From contig NZ_WWCS01000005.1 in assembly GCF_009857535.1 (NCBI RefSeq), positions 248,001 to 312,000 of the forward strand: DNA of 64,000 bases, read 5' to 3'. The DNA is from Duganella margarita (GTDB lineage Bacteria; Pseudomonadota; Gammaproteobacteria; Burkholderiales; Burkholderiaceae_D). This document shows positions 8,906 to 17,344 of this stretch, piece by piece (positions within the stretch are counted from its first letter, which is position 1; each line of letters begins with the position of its first letter). Below the pieces are notes generated by a model. That model saw only the letters and a list, made by a program, of their open reading frames with translations. It searched no databases and was not told the DNA's origin. The position numbers were made by a program, and so were the translations under genes.

Positions 8906-9292
8906 ATGACGCGGAATCGCTTGTGGTACTGCGGGATCACGTTGGCAGTCATCGCGGTCGGCCTGGCGTCGCGGCGCTTTCCGGCGATGCTGCCCGCTGC
9001 GGCGGGCAAGTATCCGGGCGACGTGCTGTGGACCATGATGGTGTTTTTTGGTCTCGCCGTCATCTGGCCGAGGCTAGGCGTGATGCGGCTGACCGTTGCT
9101 GCGCTGGCGATTTCGTATGCGGTGGAGTTCAGCCAGCTGTACCAGGCGCCGTGGATCAATGCGCTGCGCACCCATCCGCTCGGCCACCTAGTGCTGGGTT
9201 CTACCTTCAACTGGCCGGACCTGGCGGCCTACACCATCGGCGCTGTGCTGGCCATGCTGCTGGAGCTGGCCCTCAGGCGGTTTGCTGCGTGA
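8906..9292 (+). CDS. DUF2809 family inner-membrane protein
   Basis: 128-residue membrane protein with about four hydrophobic segments (near residues 5-20, 40-60, 62-78, 105-125). Sequence landmarks of the family are KYPGDVLWTMMVF, AVEFSQLYQAPWINALR and LGHLVLGSTFNWPDLAAY. Function is unknown. The ATG lies 3 bases after the upstream stop. Confidence 0.82.
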   Translation: MTRNRLWYCGITLAVIAVGLASRRFPAMLPAAAGKYPGDVLWTMMVFFGLAVIWPRLGVMRLTVAALAISYAVEFSQLYQAPWINALRTHPLGHLVLGSTFNWPDLAAYTIGAVLAMLLELALRRFAA

Positions 9293-9304
9293 CATAACTA
9301 CAAC

Positions 9305-9323
9305 ATTTGTATCGATTTGTATC
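9305..9323. promoter_or_regulatory. tandem 9-mer repeat, possible response-regulator site
   Basis: atttgtatc occurs twice in the same orientation exactly 10 bases apart (9305 and 9315), followed by the inverted half aaat. One-turn spaced direct repeats are what OmpR/PhoB-type regulators bind. It lies 260 bases upstream of the S53 peptidase start. The remaining 291-base gap shows no other structure I can name. Confidence 0.35.
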
Positions 9324-9583
9324 AAATCTATAACGGCTAGCGCCTTGCCGCATTTAACCATTCGCTACCCGCTTGCAAGCCGCAGCACGCCGCGTTTTCC
9401 CTCTGGCGCCCGCCGCATCATGAATTTCTTTCAAGTAAAAACACTAGACTCCCAGTAACTATGCGGATTTTCCGTCTATCGATGCGCGGGAAAATATGTA
9501 TAAATTTCAACAATGAAATGCTAGAGTAAGGTGTCAAAAAACATCACATTGATTGACATTTATACCAGCCGATAAGGGATCAA

Positions 9584-11464
9584 ATGAAGACTAAGCTTCT
9601 GATAGTGTGTGCCGCCATCGCGGCCGTAACGGGTAGCTCGCAGGCCATTACTCTGCCGGGCACTACTCCCCTGACCAAACCGCGCGTGGCCGCCGATACG
9701 CGGATCGTCGACCTTGGCGTGGCCGCCTCGACCGATGTGAAGACCATCTCGCTGTCGCTGGCGGTCCGCAACGCCGACCAGCTGGATACGTTCATCGCCA
9801 GCCTGGCCGATCCGGCCAGCGCCAACTTCCGCAAATTCATTACCCCGCAGCAGTTTGCCGCCAACTATGGCCAGAGCGCGGAATCGGTGGCCAGCGTCGT
9901 CAGCTACCTGAAGTCCAAAGGCTTCACGGTCAACAAGGTGTTTGGCAACAACCTGCAGATCACCGCCACCGGCACCAATGCTCAGATTACCGCCGCCTTC
10001 GGCGCCAGCGTGCACAACTACTCGCTGCTGGGCAACCGCTTCCAGGCCGCCGCCACCACGCCGACCATCCCGACCGCGCTGGCGTCGATCGTGAAAGCGG
10101 TCAACGGCATCAGCACCCGCGCGCTGTTCAACAAGCATTCGACTGCTGTGCCGCGCACCGGCGCGCTGGCTGGCGACGTCAATCTGAAAGTGGCGGGCGC
10201 GATCGGCGGCGCCCCGGGCCAGTACACCACCACCGATCTGGCGTCCAAGTACAACATCAATCCGCTGTATGCGCGCGGCATCACCGGCGCCGGCAAGACC
10301 ATCGGCATCGCCACCCTGGCCGGCTACCTGCAATCGGACGCTTTCGCCTACTGGAACCAGCTGGGCCTGAGCGTCAACAGCAACCGCATCACCGACGTGC
10401 TGGTCGACGGCGGTCCGCGTCCGCAGGACGGCCCGGGCTCGGACGGCGCCGGCGAAACCACGTTGGACGTGCAGCAGTCGGGCGGGGTGGCGCCGGGCGC
10501 CAACCTGCGCGTCTATCTGGCGCCGAATACCGACGCCGGCTTCATCGACGTGTTTGCGCAAGCGGTGGATGAGAACCTGGTCGACGTGCTGTCGGTCAGC
10601 TGGGGCAATCCGGAGGTGTATTTCGACGACGCCACCATCGCTGCCTTCCATGCCGTGTTCCAGCAGGCGGCCGCCCAGGGCATTCCGGTGATCGCCGCCT
10701 CGGGCGACGCCGGCGCGTTCGATATCAACCGTTCGCTGCCATATCCGGCTTGCACCACGCTGCTTGGGGTCGACTTCCCGGCCGCCGATCCGCTGGTGCT
10801 GGCGGCAGGCGGCACCACGCTGCCGAACACCGCAGTGCGTAAATACGGCACCGTCACCGTGCCGACCGAGCGCGCCTGGGGCTGGGACTACCAGAAAGAC
10901 TATATCGTCAAGAACTACGGTACCGATCTGTACTACGCCAGCTACCTGGCCGTGGGCGGCGGCGGCGGCGTCAGCGCGCTGTACAACGTGCCGTCGTACC
11001 AGAAAAACCTGGCCGGGGTGCAGAAAACCGCCGCCGCGCAATCGCTGGTGTGCGAAAACGCGGTGTTCAACCAGGGCGCCGGCTATGGCGACTACCTGGA
11101 CATCCCGGCCAACATCGCCGGCCGCAACCTGCCGGACGTGTCGCTCAATGCCGACCCGTACAGCGGTTACGCGGTGTACGTCAACGGCGCCTGGTCGACC
11201 GGTTCGGGTGGCACCAGCTTCGTCTCGCCGCAGCTGAACGGCATCCTGACCCTGATCAGCGCCGGCATCAACGGCCGCGTCGGTCCGATCAATCCGCAGC
11301 TGTACAGCGCCTTCAAGACCTACGGCTATGGCGCCGGCTCGCCGTTCAAGCCGATCACCGCCGGCACCAACCAGTTCTATCCGGCCACCGCCGGCTACAA
11401 CCCGGCCACCGGTCTCGGTTCGCTGGATGTGAACGCGCTGGCCAAGGCGCTGGGCCTCAAGTAA
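9584..11464 (+). CDS. secreted S53 (sedolisin/pseudomonalisin-type) pro-peptidase
   Basis: 626-residue acid-type serine-carboxyl endopeptidase precursor. Order: Sec signal peptide (residues 1-21, ending SSQA), pro-kumamolisin activation domain (about 35-180, with ANFRKFITPQQFAANYGQ and TGTNAQITAAFG), then the subtilisin-fold catalytic domain. The catalytic Glu and Asp lie four residues apart in GAGETTLDVQQ, the oxyanion Asp in SGDAGAFD, and the nucleophile Ser in SGGTSFVSPQLNG. All four are present, so it should be active after pro-domain removal. It probably degrades external protein. A hairpin terminator follows. A long upstream gap with repeats suggests its own regulated promoter. Confidence 0.93.
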   Translation: MKTKLLIVCAAIAAVTGSSQAITLPGTTPLTKPRVAADTRIVDLGVAASTDVKTISLSLAVRNADQLDTFIASLADPASANFRKFITPQQFAANYGQSAESVASVVSYLKSKGFTVNKVFGNNLQITATGTNAQITAAFGASVHNYSLLGNRFQAAATTPTIPTALASIVKAVNGISTRALFNKHSTAVPRTGALAGDVNLKVAGAIGGAPGQYTTTDLASKYNINPLYARGITGAGKTIGIATLAGYLQSDAFAYWNQLGLSVNSNRITDVLVDGGPRPQDGPGSDGAGETTLDVQQSGGVAPGANLRVYLAPNTDAGFIDVFAQAVDENLVDVLSVSWGNPEVYFDDATIAAFHAVFQQAAAQGIPVIAASGDAGAFDINRSLPYPACTTLLGVDFPAADPLVLAAGGTTLPNTAVRKYGTVTVPTERAWGWDYQKDYIVKNYGTDLYYASYLAVGGGGGVSALYNVPSYQKNLAGVQKTAAAQSLVCENAVFNQGAGYGDYLDIPANIAGRNLPDVSLNADPYSGYAVYVNGAWSTGSGGTSFVSPQLNGILTLISAGINGRVGPINPQLYSAFKTYGYGAGSPFKPITAGTNQFYPATAGYNPATGLGSLDVNALAKALGLK

Positions 11465-11473
11465 GCATCGACG

Positions 11474-11503
11474 GGACGGCGCCCGGGTGGCCGCCGTCCT
11501 TTT
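11474..11503 (+). terminator. terminator after the S53 peptidase gene
   Basis: Stem ggacggc (11474-11480) pairs with gccgtcc (11493-11499), followed by TTTTCC. It separates the peptidase from the PEP-CTERM gene 61 bases downstream of the stop. Confidence 0.7.
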
Positions 11504-11529
11504 CCTGACCTTTTAGATACGGATCGCAC

Positions 11530-12069
11530 ATGAAATTCTTCAAGCAACTCATCGTTACCGTCGCGCTGGCCATGAGCGCCTTCGCCGCCCATGCGCAAAC
11601 CTTTGTCGGCAAAGACATCGGCGTGCCAGGCGACTTCAACAACACCTGGACCTTCTCTGGTTCGACCGACACCGCGCATGCCGCCGGTAAGTACTTCGAA
11701 GACTACTTCATCTTCAACGTGCCGGATACGCAATACATTTCGGTCACGCTGACCTCGCTATTGCGCGGCACGTCCGATAGCGTCAGCTTCCTTGGTGGCG
11801 GCTTTCTCATCTACACCTACAGCGACGGCGATGTGATGGCCGCAGTCGACGCCACCCAATCCCACACCGTCACCGGCGGCGCATGGCTGTTGGGCAGCGG
11901 CACCTACGGCCTGTATGTGGCTGGTAGCTATGCGCTCAACGGCGGCAACTACGGCGGCCAGATCCTGGGCACCCCGGTGATGGCCGTGCCGGAGCCTTCG
12001 AGCATCCTGATGCTGCTGGCCGGCATGGCGCTGGTCGCGGGCGTGGCGCAACGCCGTCGCCGCAGCTGA
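11530..12069 (+). CDS. FxDxF-type PEP-CTERM sorting protein
   Basis: 179-residue surface protein. It has a Sec signal peptide (to about residue 22, FAAHA), the FEDYF motif (residues about 57-61) that names the FxDxF family, and a C-terminal VPEPSS motif followed by a hydrophobic helix and RRRRS, the sorting signal handled by exosortase EpsH-type enzymes in exopolysaccharide-making bacteria. The exosortase is not in this window. The body is Gly/Thr/Tyr-rich and probably beta-sheet. Close position to the secreted S53 peptidase may be coincidental, since a terminator lies between. Confidence 0.92.
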   Translation: MKFFKQLIVTVALAMSAFAAHAQTFVGKDIGVPGDFNNTWTFSGSTDTAHAAGKYFEDYFIFNVPDTQYISVTLTSLLRGTSDSVSFLGGGFLIYTYSDGDVMAAVDATQSHTVTGGAWLLGSGTYGLYVAGSYALNGGNYGGQILGTPVMAVPEPSSILMLLAGMALVAGVAQRRRRS

Positions 12070-12124
12070 GCGGTTTTCACGGTATCGAACGCCGCGCTGC
12101 TGCGCTGATGCTGTTCGGTGAAGC

Positions 12125-12204
12125 GACGTCGTTCCCGCGCAGGCGGGAACCCATGCCGCGCTTGCCAGACGTGTTATGGATTCCCGCGTGCGCGGGAATG
12201 ACGG
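12125..12204. repeat. REP-like palindromic element, copy 2
   Basis: Arms gacgtcgttcccgcgcaggc and attcccgcgtgcgcgggaat face each other in the gap between the convergent PEP-CTERM and small lipoprotein genes, the same placement as copy 1. Confidence 0.75.
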
Positions 12205-12232
12205 TGCGAAATTTCAGGTTAGCTCAACAGCA

Positions 12233-12454
12233 TTAGCGCGGCGGCAGGCCGCGCGACTCGGCGCAAGGGTCGTTCTCGTCGGGAATGTGGCGCACTTTGC
12301 TGGTGGCGGTGGCGGTGGCGGACGCGGCGGCGCCGCAGGCGGCGTGGCTGCCCTTGTCGGCGGCACCGGCCCGCGCCGGCGCCTCCTGCCTGGCCGGCGC
12401 ACAGGCGGTAAGACACAGCAGCATCAGCCAGCGGGGAAGGGCGGAAGAGCTCAT
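12233..12454 (-). CDS. small predicted lipoprotein
   Basis: 73-residue protein with a short signal sequence and lipobox LTAC, Cys18, followed by an Ala-rich stretch and a conserved-looking tail (VRHIPDENDPCAES) containing a second Cys. It starts 29 bases after the rng stop on the same strand, so it probably forms the last cistron of the housekeeping run. Other frames over this stretch are also open but lack any protein-like feature. Function unknown. Confidence 0.6.
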   Translation of the reverse strand: MSSSALPRWLMLLCLTACAPARQEAPARAGAADKGSHAACGAAASATATATSKVRHIPDENDPCAESRGLPPR

Positions 12455-12483
12455 GGCGGACTCCACAAACGTTCGGTGCGTGG

Positions 12484-13950
12484 TTACATCAAAATCACGT
12501 CGTATTGTTCCTGATCGTAGGCGGTTTCCACTTGCAGTGAAATCTTCTTGCCGATGAAGTCGCCCAGCATCGCCAGGTGCTGCGACTCTTCTTCCAGAAA
12601 CATGTCCACCACCTCCTGCGAGGCGAGGATGCGGAATTCGCGCGGGTTGAACTGCTTGGCTTCGCGCAGCAGTTCGCGCAGGATCTCGTAGCAGATGGTG
12701 CGCGAGGTCTTCACCTGGCCCTTGCCGTGGCAGGCCGGGCACGGTTCGCACAGGATGTGCGCCAGCGATTCGCGGGTGCGCTTGCGCGTCATCTCCACCA
12801 GCCCCAGCGCCGAGAAGTTGCTGACCGAGACCTTGGTGCGGTCGCGCGACAGCGCTTTCTTCAACTCGCCCAGCACGGCGTTGCGGTGCTCGGTGTTCTC
12901 CATGTCGATGAAGTCGAGGATGATGATGCCGCCCAGGTTGCGCAGGCGCAGCTGGCGGGCGATCGCGTGCGCCGCTTCCAGGTTGGTCTTGAAGATCGTA
13001 TCGGCGAAATTGCGCCCGCCGACAAAGCCGCCGGTGTTGACGTCGATGGTGGTCATGGCCTCGGTCTGGTCGACGATCAGGTAGCCGCCCGACTTCAGGT
13101 CCACGCGCCGGCCCAGCGCGCGCAGGATTTCTTCTTCCACGCCGTACAGGTCGAACAGCGGCCGTTCGCCGGTGTAGTGGTGCAGCCGCGGCAGCACGCC
13201 CGGCGTATAGGCCTGGCCGAATTCCTGCAGGTTCAGATAGTTCTCGCGCGAGTCGACCTGGATGGTGGCGGTTTCGTCCTGCACGAAGTCGCGCAGCACG
13301 CGCTGGGCCAGGCTCAAGTCCTGGTGCAGCAGCGTGGTGGCCGGCTTGGTGCGGGCGCCGTGGGTGATTGCGGCCCAGGTCTTGCGCAGGTAGTCGACGT
13401 CGGCGGCGATGTCCGGGTCCGAGGCATCTTCCGCCTGCGTGCGGATGATGTAGCCGCCTTTTTCATCCTTGGGCAGCAGGCTTTGCAAACGCGTGCGCAG
13501 CGCTTCGCGTTCGGCTTCCTTTTCAATTTTTTGCGACACGCCGATATGGCCATCCTGCGGCAGGTACACCAGCATGCGGCCGGCGATCGAGATCTGCGTC
13601 GACAGCCGCGCACCCTTGGTGCCGATCGGGTCCTTGATCACCTGCACCGTCAGCACCTGGCCGTCGAACAGCAGCTTCTCGATCGGCGTCGGGGTGGCGT
13701 TGTTGCCGCCGTCGTGCGGGCGGGCTTCCCAGATATCGGCCACGTGCAAGAACGCGGCGCGTTCCAGGCCGATGTCGATAAAGGCGGATTGCATGCCGGG
13801 CAGCACGCGCACCACTTTGCCGGAATACACGTTACCGGCCAGGCCGCGCGTGAGCGTACGCTCGATATGGAGTTCCTGCACGGCGCCCTGGACGATCAGG
13901 GCGACGCGGGTTTCCTGCGGGGTGATGTTGATCAGGATGTCTTCGTTCAT
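12484..13950 (-). CDS. rng: ribonuclease G
   Basis: 488-residue endoribonuclease of the RNase E/G family that matures the 5' end of 16S rRNA and turns over mRNA. An S1 RNA-binding domain (about residues 30-120: LAGNVYSGKVVRVLPGMQSAFIDIGLERAAFLHV) is followed by the 5'-sensor/RNase H-like region, the metal-binding Asp residues in TTIDVNTGGFVG and ILDFIDM, and the zinc-link CEPCPACHGKGQ. The length equals RNase G; the long C-terminal scaffold of RNase E is absent. The start at 13950 (MNEDILINITPQETRVA) is the canonical one; an upstream ATG at 13974 is less likely. It follows maf by 20 bases, a widely conserved pairing. Confidence 0.96.
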   Translation of the reverse strand: MNEDILINITPQETRVALIVQGAVQELHIERTLTRGLAGNVYSGKVVRVLPGMQSAFIDIGLERAAFLHVADIWEARPHDGGNNATPTPIEKLLFDGQVLTVQVIKDPIGTKGARLSTQISIAGRMLVYLPQDGHIGVSQKIEKEAEREALRTRLQSLLPKDEKGGYIIRTQAEDASDPDIAADVDYLRKTWAAITHGARTKPATTLLHQDLSLAQRVLRDFVQDETATIQVDSRENYLNLQEFGQAYTPGVLPRLHHYTGERPLFDLYGVEEEILRALGRRVDLKSGGYLIVDQTEAMTTIDVNTGGFVGGRNFADTIFKTNLEAAHAIARQLRLRNLGGIIILDFIDMENTEHRNAVLGELKKALSRDRTKVSVSNFSALGLVEMTRKRTRESLAHILCEPCPACHGKGQVKTSRTICYEILRELLREAKQFNPREFRILASQEVVDMFLEEESQHLAMLGDFIGKKISLQVETAYDQEQYDVILM

Positions 13951-13970
13951 GCCCTGATCATACACGGCCC

Positions 13971-14591
13971 TCAAGGGAGCGGCAAACCGGCTTGGCGCAG
14001 CAGTTGCACCGTTTCGTAGATGGGCAGGCCCATGATGCCGGAATGGCTGCCGTCGATGTGTTCGATGAACTGCGCGGCCGGTCCCTGGATGCCGTAGGCG
14101 CCGGCCTTGTCGTATGGTTCGGCGGTGGCGCAGTAGGCGGCAATCGCGGCCGGCGACAGCACGCCGAAGCGCACCTCGGACACCTGCGTGATCTGCGCCG
14201 AGAAGCCGGCCGCTTCCACCGCGATCGCCGTCAGCACCTGGTGCGTGCGGCCCGACAGTTGCTGCAGCATGGCGGTCGCTTCGGCCGGATTGGCCGGCTT
14301 GCCGAGGATGGCGCCGTCGATGGTGACGGTGGTGTCGGCCGACAGCACCGGGCGCGGCGCCATGCGGCGGCGCACCACCAGGTCCGCCGCGAACACGGCT
14401 TTTTCCTTGGCCACGCGGGCAACGTAGTCGAGCGGCGCTTCGTTCGGCAGCACTTCTTCGGTCACATCGGCGCCGCGCGGGCCGTCGTTGCGCAGCAGCA
14501 GAAGTTCAAAGTCGATGCCCACCTGGCGCAGCAGTTCGCGCCGGCGCGGGCTTTTGGAAGCAAGGTAGATCTTCTTGTCGACCGGTTTCAT
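13971..14591 (-). CDS. maf: Maf nucleoside triphosphate pyrophosphatase
   Basis: 206-residue Maf/YhdE-type pyrophosphatase that hydrolyses non-canonical or dTTP/UTP-class nucleotides to monophosphates. Signature SKSPRRRELLRQVG at the N terminus (residues 12-25), the catalytic ADTTVTIDGAILGKP, and GAYGIQGPAAQFIEHIDGSHSGIMGLP near the C terminus are intact. It lies between rlmH (10 bases upstream) and rng (20 bases downstream) in a single-strand run. Exact nucleotide preference cannot be told from sequence alone. Confidence 0.94.
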   Translation of the reverse strand: MKPVDKKIYLASKSPRRRELLRQVGIDFELLLLRNDGPRGADVTEEVLPNEAPLDYVARVAKEKAVFAADLVVRRRMAPRPVLSADTTVTIDGAILGKPANPAEATAMLQQLSGRTHQVLTAIAVEAAGFSAQITQVSEVRFGVLSPAAIAAYCATAEPYDKAGAYGIQGPAAQFIEHIDGSHSGIMGLPIYETVQLLRQAGLPLP

Positions 14592-14601
14592 ATGGTTGTT
14601 G

Positions 14602-15072
14602 TTAGACGCGGTGATAAGGATGGTTCTGCGTAATGGTCCAGGCGCGGTACAGCTGCTCGGCCAGCATCACCCGCACCATACCATGCGGCAGCGTCATGCT
14701 GGAAATGCGGATCAGGCCTTCCGCGCGCGCCTTCAGCGCCGGATCGAGGCCGTCGGCGCCGCCGATCAGGAAGGCGGTGTCGCGGCCATCCTGCTGCCAG
14801 GTTTCCAGTTGCTGCGACAGGCCGACCGAGGTCAGGTCCTTGCCGCGTTCATCGAGGGCGATGATGCGCACCGATTTCGGCAGCGCCGCCTCGATGCGCT
14901 CACGCTCCAGCGCCATCGCGGTGGCGGCGGTTTTGCTGCCGGAACGCTCGACCGGCTTGATTTCCTTCAGCACGATCTTCAGTTCCGGCGGCATGCGCTT
15001 CACATACTCGGCGTAGCCGCTTTCGATCCAGGCCGGCATCTTGTGGCCGACCGCAGCGATAATCAGCTGCAT
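14602..15072 (-). CDS. rlmH: 23S rRNA (pseudouridine1915-N3)-methyltransferase RlmH
   Basis: 156-residue SPOUT-class methyltransferase that modifies helix 69 of 23S rRNA in assembled 70S ribosomes. The SAM-binding knot is seen in [11 protein letters not shown] and in the C-terminal [30 protein letters not shown]. Full family length. It starts 6 bases after rsfS, an almost universal pair linking ribosome silencing and late ribosome modification. Confidence 0.97.
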   Translation of the reverse strand: MQLIIAAVGHKMPAWIESGYAEYVKRMPPELKIVLKEIKPVERSGSKTAATAMALERERIEAALPKSVRIIALDERGKDLTSVGLSQQLETWQQDGRDTAFLIGGADGLDPALKARAEGLIRISSMTLPHGMVRVMLAEQLYRAWTITQNHPYHRV

Positions 15073-15078
15073 GGCGGA

Positions 15079-15759
15079 TTACTCTTCCGATTTTTTGATG
15101 CGCTTGATGACGGTTTTGACCGGCGCTTCGTCCGCCTTCGGCTTGGCGACTTTTGGCTTGGAAGCCTTCAGGGCCTTGACGGCGGCAGCGGTGGCCTTCG
15201 GCACGCCGACCTTGATCTTCTTGCCGGCTGGGACGGCGGCCGGTTTGGCGGCAGCTTTCTTCGTCGCGGTAGCGGCTTTGGCGGCGGCAGGCTTGCGTGC
15301 CGAGACCTTTTTCTCGACCACTGGCGACGCTTCCACGGCTTTTTTGCCGGCGGCCAGGTGGGTACTGACTTTCTTCGGCTCGGCGGCGGCTTCGCCTTCG
15401 GCGGTGTTCTTGCGCTTGGCGGCGCCCAGCTTCACCGGCTTGTCGCCCCACAGTTCTTCCAGGCGGTAGTAGGCGCGGATCGGCGCTTGCATGATGTGGA
15501 CGATGATGTCGCCCAGGTCGACCAGCACCCATTCACCGGTGTCCTCGCCTTCCATGCCATAGACTTCGCCGCCGGCGGCTTTGACCTTGTCGCGCACCGA
15601 GGCGGCCAGCGCCTTGGTCTGGCGATTCGAGGTACCGGACGCGATGGCGATGCGGTCGAACAGGCTGGTGAGGTGGGTCGTGTCGAACAGGACGATGTCT
15701 TGGGCCTTGACGTCTTCGAGGGCGTCAACGACCAGGGTTTGCAGTTTTTTGATGTCCAT
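15079..15759 (-). CDS. rsfS: ribosomal silencing factor RsfS with long Lys/Ala-rich tail
   Basis: 226 residues, about twice the usual RsfS length. Residues 1-110 are the canonical domain that binds uL14 and blocks subunit joining in starved cells (VKAQDIVLFDTTHLTSLFDRIAIASGTSNRQTKALA, GEWVLVDLGDIIVHIM, YYRLEELW). Residues about 115-226 are a low-complexity extension of Lys, Ala, Pro and Val (KKAAAKPAAVPAGKKIKVG), resembling the tails of bacterial histone H1-like proteins. The tail is in frame with no stop or shift. Its ATG overlaps the nadD stop by one base. The tail could add RNA or ribosome binding; that is inference. Confidence 0.93.
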   Translation of the reverse strand: MDIKKLQTLVVDALEDVKAQDIVLFDTTHLTSLFDRIAIASGTSNRQTKALAASVRDKVKAAGGEVYGMEGEDTGEWVLVDLGDIIVHIMQAPIRAYYRLEELWGDKPVKLGAAKRKNTAEGEAAAEPKKVSTHLAAGKKAVEASPVVEKKVSARKPAAAKAATATKKAAAKPAAVPAGKKIKVGVPKATAAAVKALKASKPKVAKPKADEAPVKTVIKRIKKSEE

Positions 15760-16418
15760 TAGCTTTTGTATAGATGATGTTGTTCAATATAGTCTAGCAC
15801 TAGCGGCGGGATAAGCGAGTCTGCCTTCTCCCCCCGTTGTAATGCCGCACGTATCTGGGTGGCGGAAATATCCACCGCGAAGTCTTGTGCCAGATAAGTC
15901 AGACCATGCGGCGTGTTACGGATTTGTTCAGGCGTTCCCAGTCGGCTGGAGAACGCCTCGGCCACTGCCGGCGGCAAGCCGGCGGTGGCCATGTCATAGC
16001 CTGGACGGGCCGCTACGCAGAAATGCGCGTAGCCGAACAGCGACTGCCAGTCGCGCCAGGTGTCGAAGCGCTGCAGCTGGTCGGCGCCCATCAGGAAGCT
16101 GATCGAGGCTTGCGGCCCCAGTTCGGCGCGGATCTGGCGCAGGGTGTCGATGGTGTACGTCGGCAGCCCCTGGGCGCCGCGCGCGATTTCCTGCAGGTCG
16201 ACCGCGACGCTGAACGGGCGGCCGGCAAACGCCAGCGCCACCATGTCGGCGCGCTGCTGCGCCGAGGCTTTCAGCGTGGCTTTCTGCCACGGCAGTCCGG
16301 TCGGGATCACGCGCAACTGGTCGACCTGCAGCAGCGTGGCGAAATACTCGCCCAGCGCGACGTGACCTAGATGCACCGGATCGTAGCTGCCTCCCAGCAG
16401 TGCGATGCGGTATGCCAT
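15759..16418 (-). CDS. nadD: nicotinate-nucleotide adenylyltransferase
   Basis: 219-residue NaMN adenylyltransferase in de novo NAD synthesis. The nucleotidyltransferase motifs are ALLGGSYDPVHLGHVALGEY at the N terminus (HxGH) and ISATQIRAALQRGE near the C terminus (SxTxIR). The start at 16418 gives MAYRIALLGGS; a second ATG at 16430 would add MPHK and overlap hemF, and neither has a strong ribosome site, so translation is probably coupled to hemF. The stop overlaps the rsfS start. Confidence 0.93.
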   Translation of the reverse strand: MAYRIALLGGSYDPVHLGHVALGEYFATLLQVDQLRVIPTGLPWQKATLKASAQQRADMVALAFAGRPFSVAVDLQEIARGAQGLPTYTIDTLRQIRAELGPQASISFLMGADQLQRFDTWRDWQSLFGYAHFCVAARPGYDMATAGLPPAVAEAFSSRLGTPEQIRNTPHGLTYLAQDFAVDISATQIRAALQRGEKADSLIPPLVLDYIEQHHLYKS

Positions 16419-16419
16419 C

Positions 16420-17343
16420 TTATGCGGCAAGCCAGTCGCGGTGCGGCAGGAAGTCGGTGTACAGCGCCGCCTCCGGCGTGCCGTCCTCCGGCTCCCAGCG
16501 ATAGCGCCATTTGACGATCGGCGGCATCGACATCAGGATCGCCTCGGTGCGGCCGCCGGATTGCAGGCCAAACAGCGTGCCGCGGTCGAATACCAGGTTG
16601 AATTCGACATAGCGGCCGCGCCGGTACGCCTGGAAATCGCGTTCGCGCTCGCCGTACGGCATGTCCTTGCGCGCTTCCAGGATCGGCAGGTAAGCGGTGA
16701 GGAAAGCGTCGCCGACGCTTTGCGTCATGGCGAAGCTTTGCTCGAAACCGCCGGCGCTATGGTCGTCGAAGAAAATGCCGCCGACGCCGCGCGCTTCCTG
16801 GCGGTGTTTCAGGTAAAAATACTCGTCGCACCATTGCTTGAACCTGCCGTGCAGCTCGTCGCCGAACGGGGCCAGGGCGTCATGGCAGCTCTGGTGGAAA
16901 TGCCTGGCGTCGTCCTTGAAGCCGTAATACGGCGTCAGGTCCATGCCGCCGCCGAACCACCATACCGGCTCGCCGGCAGCGTTGGTGGTGCTGAAGAAGC
17001 GCACGTTCATGTGCACCGTCGGCGCGTACGGATTGCGCGGATGGATCACCAGCGACACGCCCATGGCTTCCCACGGGTTGCCGCCGATGTCCGGGCGATG
17101 GGCCGACGCCGACGGCGGCAGCCTGGCGCCCTGCACATGCGAGAAATTGACGCCGCCGCGTTCGATCACATTGCCTTCTTCCACCAGGCGCGAAATGCCG
17201 CCGCCGCCTTCCGGACGCTGCCACTCGTCGCGCAGGAATGGCGTGCCGTCGATGGCTTCCAGTCGCTGCACGATGCGCGCTTGCAGGTCGAGCAGCCAGG
17301 CCTTGACGGCTGCCGGCTGCGGTGGCGAGGCGGTGGCGGTCAT
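16420..17343 (-). CDS. hemF: oxygen-dependent coproporphyrinogen III oxidase
   Basis: 307-residue cytoplasmic enzyme converting coproporphyrinogen III to protoporphyrinogen IX with O2, late in haem synthesis. Family blocks [60 protein letters not shown] and [16 protein letters not shown] are intact, as is the C-terminal [16 protein letters not shown]. It starts one base after purD ends and abuts nadD, so it sits mid-operon. It supplies haem that the haem oxygenase at 61 kb would consume. Confidence 0.97.
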   Translation of the reverse strand: MTATASPPQPAAVKAWLLDLQARIVQRLEAIDGTPFLRDEWQRPEGGGGISRLVEEGNVIERGGVNFSHVQGARLPPSASAHRPDIGGNPWEAMGVSLVIHPRNPYAPTVHMNVRFFSTTNAAGEPVWWFGGGMDLTPYYGFKDDARHFHQSCHDALAPFGDELHGRFKQWCDEYFYLKHRQEARGVGGIFFDDHSAGGFEQSFAMTQSVGDAFLTAYLPILEARKDMPYGERERDFQAYRRGRYVEFNLVFDRGTLFGLQSGGRTEAILMSMPPIVKWRYRWEPEDGTPEAALYTDFLPHRDWLAA

Positions 17344-17344
17344 C

